From RGIG9114 sp045592865 (GTDB taxonomy: Bacteria; Bacillota; Clostridia; Oscillospirales; JAGBHD01): a DNA stretch of 44,504 nt. The DNA lies in contig JAZNVP010000022.1 in assembly GCA_045592865.1 (NCBI GenBank), forward strand, positions 1-44,504, in the 5' to 3' direction. The notes below the pieces were generated by a model. The model saw nothing but the letters and a program-made list of their open reading frames with translations. It did not search any database and was not told where the DNA came from. A program made the translations under genes and the position numbers. Numbering within the stretch: the first letter of the stretch is position 1; every line of letters starts with the position of its first letter. Positions 40,295-44,504 of this stretch are shown here, piece by piece.

Positions 40295-41320
40295 ATGCTC
40301 AGAAAATCAGATTTTTATTACGACCTTCCCGAAAGCCTTATAGCGCAAACACCCGTAGAGCCCAGAAACTCTTCAAGGCTTTTGGTTGCAAATAGAGAAA
40401 ACGGCGGGATCACCCACTCCCATTTTTATAACCTCAGAGAGTTTCTCAGAGAGGGCGACCTTCTCGTTATGAACGACTCCAAGGTTATCCCTGCCCGTCT
40501 TTTCTGCGAGATAGAGGGCAGAAAAACGGGCGGCGAACTGCTTCTTTTAAAGCAGCTCGGGAACGACCTCTGGGAAGCGATAGTAAAACCCGGCAAAAAG
40601 TTAAAGGTCGGCGCAAAACTTTCGGTCGGTTCGGTTCTCTTCGGAACGGTTGAAGATGTTTTAGCGGACGGAAACCGTATTATCCGCTTTTCATTCGAAG
40701 GAAACTTCTATGAAATTCTCGACCGCCTCGGCAAGATGCCTCTTCCCCCTTATATAACCGCACCTTTAGAAGATAACGACCGATACCAAACGGTATACGC
40801 CAAAGATCTCGGCTCGGCGGCGGCGCCAACGGCAGGCCTTCATTTCACAAACGAGATGCTGAAAGAACTTAAAAACAGCGGCATCGAAACCGCTTTCGTG
40901 ACCCTGAACGTAGGTCTCGGCACCTTCCGTCCCGTTAAAGAGGATATAATCACCGACCACAAAATGCATTCCGAGCACTTTTTCGTGCCGGACGAAACCG
41001 CCGAAAAAATTAAAGAAACCAAGAAAAAAGGCGGCAGGGTCATCGCGGTGGGAACAACGAGCGTCAGAACGCTTGAGTCGGCTTTTTCGGAAGATATCGA
41101 GCTTGAAAAACAGTCGGGAGACACCGATATTTTTATCTATCCCCCTTATAAATTCAAGGTTGCAGACGCGCTTATCACGAACTTCCATCTCCCCGAAAGC
41201 ACCCTTATTATGTTAGTCAGCGCAATGCTCGGGTATGATAATACAATGAAGGCATATAAGACCGCGGTTGAAGAAAAATACCGCTTTTTCAGCTTCGGCG
41301 ACGCGATGCTCATCCTATAA
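40295..41320 (+). CDS. queA: S-adenosylmethionine:tRNA ribosyltransferase-isomerase
   Basis: This 341-residue enzyme adds the cyclopentene-ribose epoxide from SAM to preQ1-modified tRNA, giving epoxyqueuosine. Visible blocks: DFYYDLPESLIAQTP, MNDSKVIPARL, AAPTAGLHFT, FVTLNVGLGTFRPV, HSEHF and FHLPESTLIMLVSA. The final residues GDAMLIL depart slightly from the usual GDAMFI(V/L). A second copy of this 3' tail lies 123 bases downstream, suggesting insertion of a short element at this point. Ribosome site GGGGGA. Confidence 0.95.
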   Translation: MLRKSDFYYDLPESLIAQTPVEPRNSSRLLVANRENGGITHSHFYNLREFLREGDLLVMNDSKVIPARLFCEIEGRKTGGELLLLKQLGNDLWEAIVKPGKKLKVGAKLSVGSVLFGTVEDVLADGNRIIRFSFEGNFYEILDRLGKMPLPPYITAPLEDNDRYQTVYAKDLGSAAAPTAGLHFTNEMLKELKNSGIETAFVTLNVGLGTFRPVKEDIITDHKMHSEHFFVPDETAEKIKETKKKGGRVIAVGTTSVRTLESAFSEDIELEKQSGDTDIFIYPPYKFKVADALITNFHLPESTLIMLVSAMLGYDNTMKAYKTAVEEKYRFFSFGDAMLIL

Positions 41321-41443
41321 AGGATGAGCAGGTAAGAAGTAAGAGGTAATAGTGAAGAGGTAAGGTGTCGGCTTCGCCGACAGATTATAAAAGTTCTTTT
41401 CACATATACTGTAAACCTCGGCGACGCGATGTTTATTGTGTAA
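41295..41443 (+). repeat. Short insertion with duplicated queA 3' tail
   Basis: TCGGCGACGCGATG occurs at 41295-41308, inside queA, and again at 41418-41431. The second copy continues in the same frame as GDAMFIV and a stop, which is the usual QueA ending. The 109 bases between contain a hairpin CTCATCCT/AGGATGAG over the present stop codon. They also hold a run of degenerate 7-base repeats (GTAAGA-like, about 41332-41365) and a TGTCGGC/GCCGACA hairpin (about 41366-41382). This looks like an insertion flanked by a 14-bp target duplication that gave queA a new stop codon. It occupies nearly all of the gap to tgt. Confidence 0.6.
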
Positions 41444-41476
41444 AAAACTAATAAAAAATGATAAAAAGAGGTAAAA

Positions 41477-42607
41477 ATGTTTAAACTTATTAAAAAAGAG
41501 GGCGCCGCAAGACTCGGCGAAATAACCACCGTTCACGGTGTTGTTAAGACCCCCTGTTTTATGAACGTTGCAACCCAAGGCGCCATTAAAGGCGGCCTCT
41601 CGGGCGACGATCTTATAAACGAACATTGCCAGATAGGTCTTTGCAACACCTATCATCTCCACCTGCGCCCCGGCGACGAAGTTGTCAGAGAGATGGGCGG
41701 AATTCGCGCAATGATGAACTTCCCGCTTCCCGTTCTCACAGACTCGGGCGGCTTTCAGGTGTTTTCCCTTTCTGATACAAGAACAATAAGTGAAGAAGGC
41801 GTTACCTTTGCTTCCTATCTCGACGGGCGAAAGATTTTTATGGGCCCCGAAGAGAGCATGAGGGTGCAGTCTAACCTCGCTTCCACAATTGCGATGGCGT
41901 TCGATGAATGCGTTGGAATGCCCGCCGAATACGAATATTCCAAGGCCTCCGCCGAGAGAACGGTCCGTTGGCTTTACAGATGCAAGGAAGAAATGGAGCG
42001 CCTTAATTCTCTTCACGATACCCTCAACAAAAAGCAGCTCCTTTTTGGAATTAACCAGGGCTGCACCTTTAAGGATATAAGGCAAAAGAATATGGAAGAT
42101 ATCGTTAAACTCGACCTCGACGGATATGCTATCGGCGGACTTGCGGTTGGCGAGAAGGCAGAAGAAATGTATGAGACCATCGAGGCGGTTGAACCCATAA
42201 TGCCCGTCCACAAGCCCCGTTATCTTATGGGCGTTGGCACCCCCGTTAACATTATCGAAGGTGTTTACAGGGGCGTTGATATGTTCGACTGCGTTATGCC
42301 TTCACGCAATGCGCGTCACGGTTATCTTTTCACCTGGGACGGCACCGTTAATTTAAACAACGAAAAATATAAGACCGACCCCGGTCCCATCAGCGATAAG
42401 TGCGACTGTCTTGCCTGCCGAAGATACACGCGCAGTTATCTTCGCCACCTCTTAAAGAGCGGAGAAATGCTCGGTATGCGCCTTCTTGTTTCGCATAACA
42501 TTCATTTTTATAACACGCTTATGGAAAGAATCCGAGAGGAACTCGAAAACGGGACCTTCTCTGAGTTCAGAGAAAAATACGTTCCGATTCTCCAGAAAAG
42601 AATATAA
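41477..42607 (+). CDS. tgt: tRNA-guanine transglycosylase
   Basis: This 376-residue enzyme swaps the anticodon guanine of tRNAs with GUN anticodons for preQ1. The catalytic Asp lies in LTDSGGFQVFS and the nucleophile Asp is in GVDMFDCVMP. The zinc site is CDCLACRRYTRSYLRHL, with a later His (SHNIHF). The RHGYLFT segment is typical. Pairing with queA is the usual arrangement for queuosine. Ribosome site AAGAGG. Confidence 0.97.
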   Translation: MFKLIKKEGAARLGEITTVHGVVKTPCFMNVATQGAIKGGLSGDDLINEHCQIGLCNTYHLHLRPGDEVVREMGGIRAMMNFPLPVLTDSGGFQVFSLSDTRTISEEGVTFASYLDGRKIFMGPEESMRVQSNLASTIAMAFDECVGMPAEYEYSKASAERTVRWLYRCKEEMERLNSLHDTLNKKQLLFGINQGCTFKDIRQKNMEDIVKLDLDGYAIGGLAVGEKAEEMYETIEAVEPIMPVHKPRYLMGVGTPVNIIEGVYRGVDMFDCVMPSRNARHGYLFTWDGTVNLNNEKYKTDPGPISDKCDCLACRRYTRSYLRHLLKSGEMLGMRLLVSHNIHFYNTLMERIREELENGTFSEFREKYVPILQKRI

Positions 42608-42638
42608 AAAAAGGCGAGGAATTTTCCTCGCCTTTTTT
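42606..42638. terminator. Bidirectional terminator between tgt and the mazF-like gene
   Basis: AAAAAAGGCGAGGAA pairs with TTCCTCGCCTTTTTT with a short top; T/A runs occur on both strands. Confidence 0.9.
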
Positions 42639-42647
42639 CATCGGCAG

Positions 42648-43010
42648 TTATGTAATATTGCCGATGGAGTTCAGTCCAAAACTGATAGAAAGCGCTCTAT
42701 CAATCTTTTCCATTGATTTTTCATCAAGAAAGCCCATTTTTTCCCGCAGCCGACGCTTATCAAGTGTTCTTATCTGCTCTAAAAGCACCACAGAATCTTT
42801 CATAAGGCCGCTTTCGGGCGAATCAAGTTCAATGTGGGTCGGGAGCTTTGCCTTTTCTTTCTGACTTGTTATTGCCGCCGCAATAACCGTTGGGCTATAT
42901 CTGTTTCCAACGTCGTTCTGAACGATGAGAACGGGTCTTATTCCGCCCTGCTCAGACCCCACAACCGGACTTAAATCTGCAAAATAAAGCTCGCCGCGTT
43001 TAACCGTCAT
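42648..43010 (-). CDS. MazF/PemK-family toxin-like endoribonuclease (EndoA type)
   Basis: This 120-residue protein is a MazF-fold mRNA interferase. It has the family blocks VKRGELYFADLSPVVGSEQGGIRPVLIVQND with the active-site Arg, then VIAAAITS and LLEQIRTLDKRRL. The likely role is sequence-specific mRNA cleavage. A cognate MazE antitoxin, usually a 70-95 residue gene just upstream, is not present. The only upstream frame is a 24-codon one (43000-43074, overlapping the start) that lacks a ribosome site. Solo EndoA-like genes are common in Firmicutes. Ribosome site GGAGAGG. Confidence 0.9.
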   Translation of the reverse strand: MTVKRGELYFADLSPVVGSEQGGIRPVLIVQNDVGNRYSPTVIAAAITSQKEKAKLPTHIELDSPESGLMKDSVVLLEQIRTLDKRRLREKMGFLDEKSMEKIDRALSISFGLNSIGNIT

Positions 43011-43117
43011 TTTTATCCTCTCCGTTTTTAGTTTCTTTGATTATATTTTTGGCAGCTTTAATCTGTTTAATCATCACAGAGAGAATATTTTTCTTTTATA
43101 TAATATGAAATTTTTTC

Positions 43118-44245
43118 CTATTTGTTAAAAGGAACGGGCGAGAAACGAAAGTCTTCCCCGTCGGGAACGCCTTTTTTTGCGATAAGGTTATACATATCGG
43201 TGCAAAAAGCCTCTTTTTCCGCCTGTTTTTCGGCGGCGGGGGATATTTTTTTCGCGTCGCCGAGCGCCGTTATTATCGGAAGAGGAGAACTTTTCTTTGC
43301 CGACGCGAGAATTTCTCTTCCCTTTTCATTAAAGGCAAGAACCCTTATATACTGCGGCCTTTCATCGCCCTTTTCTATCCTTAAAAACAGCGCCGTCAGA
43401 ATTCTTCTTATTCTTGCCATCGTGTATCTCTTGGTTTTTATCTTTTCCTTTAATTCTTCGAAGCCGGAAGAGTTTTTAAGCGCCTCTTTAATTCGGTTTT
43501 CAAGCCCCTCGGAAACGCCGGGCGCTTTTTTTATCTCCTCGGGAGAAAGCCTTTTAAGATAAGAAAACACAACCTCTTCGGCGCGTTTTTCGGGGAATTT
43601 TTCGCATTCCGAAAACACCCGTGCTGCTTTCTCGGGGATAAATTTTTCGCCCTCTTCCCGTGAGAGCGCTCTTATAAAGGAAGCCGAGGCAAAAATTCCG
43701 TCTGTGCTTTCGCCGTCATGGGAAGCGCCCACCCTCTTGACCGCGATCGGTCGGACGTTTTTCGGCAAATTTTTTATATATTCAAGCGCTAATATATTAT
43801 TGGGGGTTAAAAGGTCTTCCCCGAGTTTTTCCGAAAGGGCGCGAGGATAACTTTTACCTTCCTTTAAGGCTTCTTTGACCGAGCCTGACTCTTCGGCTTT
43901 CTTTAGCGCCTTTTGGGCATTAAGAAGTTTTTCAACGCTTTCGCACTCGGTTCCGAACACAAGCGCCTCTATCCCGAGAGAAAGAAGAATTTCGACGGCA
44001 CTTTTTGCAAAATCGGGTGCCGCAGAAATCGCCGCTCCCGATGGCAGTTCAACAACGAGGTCTACCCCCTCTGCAACCGCCGCAAGTGCCCTTTTCCACT
44101 TATCGTAAACCGAAAAAGAACCCCGCTGACAGACGTTAGGGCTCATAACCGCAACGACCCCGTCGCAGTTTTCACGCGCTTTATCTATTAAATATTTATG
44201 CCCGTTATGAAAGGGATTGAATTCTGCCACTATTCCGCCAAGCAT
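43118..44245 (-). CDS. tmcAL: tRNA(Met) cytidine acetate ligase
   Basis: This 375-residue nucleotidyltransferase-fold protein (YlbM family) has GIVAEFNPFHNGH with the HxGH motif at the N terminus, SPNVCQRGSFS and LPSGAAIS. It uses acetate and ATP to acetylate the wobble cytidine of elongator tRNA(Met), replacing the GNAT enzyme of other bacteria. It is divergent from ackA, an acetate-metabolism gene. A minus promoter is seen. Ribosome site AGGAG. Confidence 0.9.
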   Translation of the reverse strand: MLGGIVAEFNPFHNGHKYLIDKARENCDGVVAVMSPNVCQRGSFSVYDKWKRALAAVAEGVDLVVELPSGAAISAAPDFAKSAVEILLSLGIEALVFGTECESVEKLLNAQKALKKAEESGSVKEALKEGKSYPRALSEKLGEDLLTPNNILALEYIKNLPKNVRPIAVKRVGASHDGESTDGIFASASFIRALSREEGEKFIPEKAARVFSECEKFPEKRAEEVVFSYLKRLSPEEIKKAPGVSEGLENRIKEALKNSSGFEELKEKIKTKRYTMARIRRILTALFLRIEKGDERPQYIRVLAFNEKGREILASAKKSSPLPIITALGDAKKISPAAEKQAEKEAFCTDMYNLIAKKGVPDGEDFRFSPVPFNK

Positions 44246-44270
44246 TAGTTTCTCCTTTTCTAAAAAACTC

Positions 44271-44299
44271 TTGCAAACTCTGTAAAAGTATACTATATT
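44271..44299 (+). promoter_or_regulatory. Promoter of ackA
   Basis: TTGCAA at 44271-44276, a 17-bp spacer, and TATATT at 44294-44299, about 60 bases before the start. Confidence 0.6.
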
Positions 44300-44310
44300 A
44301 TTATATGGTA

Positions 44311-44339
44311 ATTTTAATATAGTTTAATAAATATTTCAA
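44311..44339 (-). promoter_or_regulatory. Promoter of tmcAL
   Basis: On minus: TTGAAA at 44339-44334, a 17-bp spacer, and TAAAAT at 44316-44311, giving a leader of about 60 bases. It lies back to back with the ackA promoter. Confidence 0.55.
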
Positions 44340-44358
44340 TACATTGGGGGAAACAAAA

Positions 44359-44504
44359 ATGAAAATCTTAGTTATCAACGCAGGAAGTTCTTCAATGAAA
44401 TATCAGCTCATTGATATGACCGACGAAAAGGTTATCGCAAAAGGTAACTGCGAAAGGGTTGGTATTGTCGGTCTTTTCAGCCTCAAAACTGCTGACGGCA
44501 GAGC
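44359..44504 (+). CDS. ackA: Acetate kinase, N-terminal part
   Basis: The gene runs off the right edge after 48 codons. The visible part, MKILVINAGSSSMKYQLIDM, is the conserved N-terminal nucleotide-fold block of acetate kinases (NAGSSS with the phosphate-contact Asn and Ser). The enzyme makes ATP and acetate from acetyl phosphate, fitting a fermentative anaerobe. The start ATG is preceded by a GGGGGA ribosome site. Phosphotransacetylase is not in the window. Confidence 0.9.
   Translation, partial: MKILVINAGSSSMKYQLIDMTDEKVIAKGNCERVGIVGLFSLKTADGR

Noticed and set aside
41315..42211. A 298-codon frame on minus opposite tgt
   Set aside because: It is antisense to tgt, has no ribosome site, and crosses the queA-tgt repeat region.
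43000..43074. A 24-codon frame overlapping the mazF-like start, as a possible antitoxin or leader peptide
   Set aside because: It has no ribosome site, is far shorter than MazE, and its sequence is low-complexity Lys/Ile-rich.

Overview
The window looks like a stretch of chromosome from an anaerobic, low-to-mid GC Clostridia, probably an uncultured gut or rumen member of the Oscillospirales/Ruminococcaceae type. The evidence is a class III (oxygen-sensitive) ribonucleotide reductase with its radical-SAM activase, a three-subunit [FeFe] hydrogenase, a type I dockerin on a very large secreted protein, a SleB-type spore/cell-wall hydrolase, strong Shine-Dalgarno sequences with many TTG starts, and consensus sigma-A promoters. 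The placement is an inference from gene content, not from a marker phylogeny. Most of the window is ordinary housekeeping DNA in compact operons separated by clear hairpin terminators.

Layout. 1-377: end of an MTA/SAH nucleosidase gene. 419-1189: a zinc-ribbon/TM2 membrane protein divergent from a small XRE regulator, with paired palindromes between them. 1234-5358 (minus): nrdG, then nrdD (fused to a C-terminal redoxin domain) and trxB, with a consensus promoter carrying a NrdR-box-like site. 5466-9124 (minus): glycolytic operon pgk-tpiA-gpmI. 9272-9952: SleB-like hydrolase. 9996-10151: remnant of a membrane-protein gene. 10234-10974: DeoR-family regulator. 11015-15703 (minus): 1562-residue multidomain dockerin protein. 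15815-19949 (minus): hydC-hydB-hydA, an NAD-linked, probably electron-bifurcating hydrogenase. 20109-25181: aspartate-family genes, with thrC on minus and hom-lysC-asd on plus. 25331-28391: GH78 alpha-L-rhamnosidase divergent from an AraC-family regulator. 28417-33842 (minus): mreB-mreC-(unknown membrane protein)-mreD-mrdA-aroK, the rod-shape operon, preceded by a striking structured element. 34081-35151 (minus): Xaa-Pro peptidase. 35251-38027 (minus): rpmH-rnpA-yidD-yidC-jag. 38121-40176 (minus): dacF-like carboxypeptidase and dapA. 40295-42607: queA and tgt (queuosine). 42648-44245 (minus): mazF-like toxin and tmcAL. 44359-end: start of ackA.

How they work together. Glycolysis (pgk/tpiA/gpmI), hydrogenase and acetate kinase fit a fermentative anaerobe that disposes of NADH and reduced ferredoxin as H2 and makes ATP through acetate. 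The nrd/trxB block looks like a self-contained deoxynucleotide module in which the reductase may carry its own redoxin and be recharged by a flavoprotein reductase that lacks the usual NADPH 2'-phosphate motif. The mre/mrdA, dacF and dapA genes serve wall synthesis and shape, and thrC/hom/lysC/asd supply threonine and diaminopimelate precursors.

The parts least explained by known annotation are: the redoxin-fused NrdD; the multi-hairpin element upstream of mreB, flanked by an 11-bp direct repeat; a short insertion that appears to have duplicated the 3' tail of queA; the operator pair between the XRE and TM2 genes; and the extra membrane protein inside the mre operon. No rRNA, tRNA, CRISPR array or intact insertion sequence was seen.
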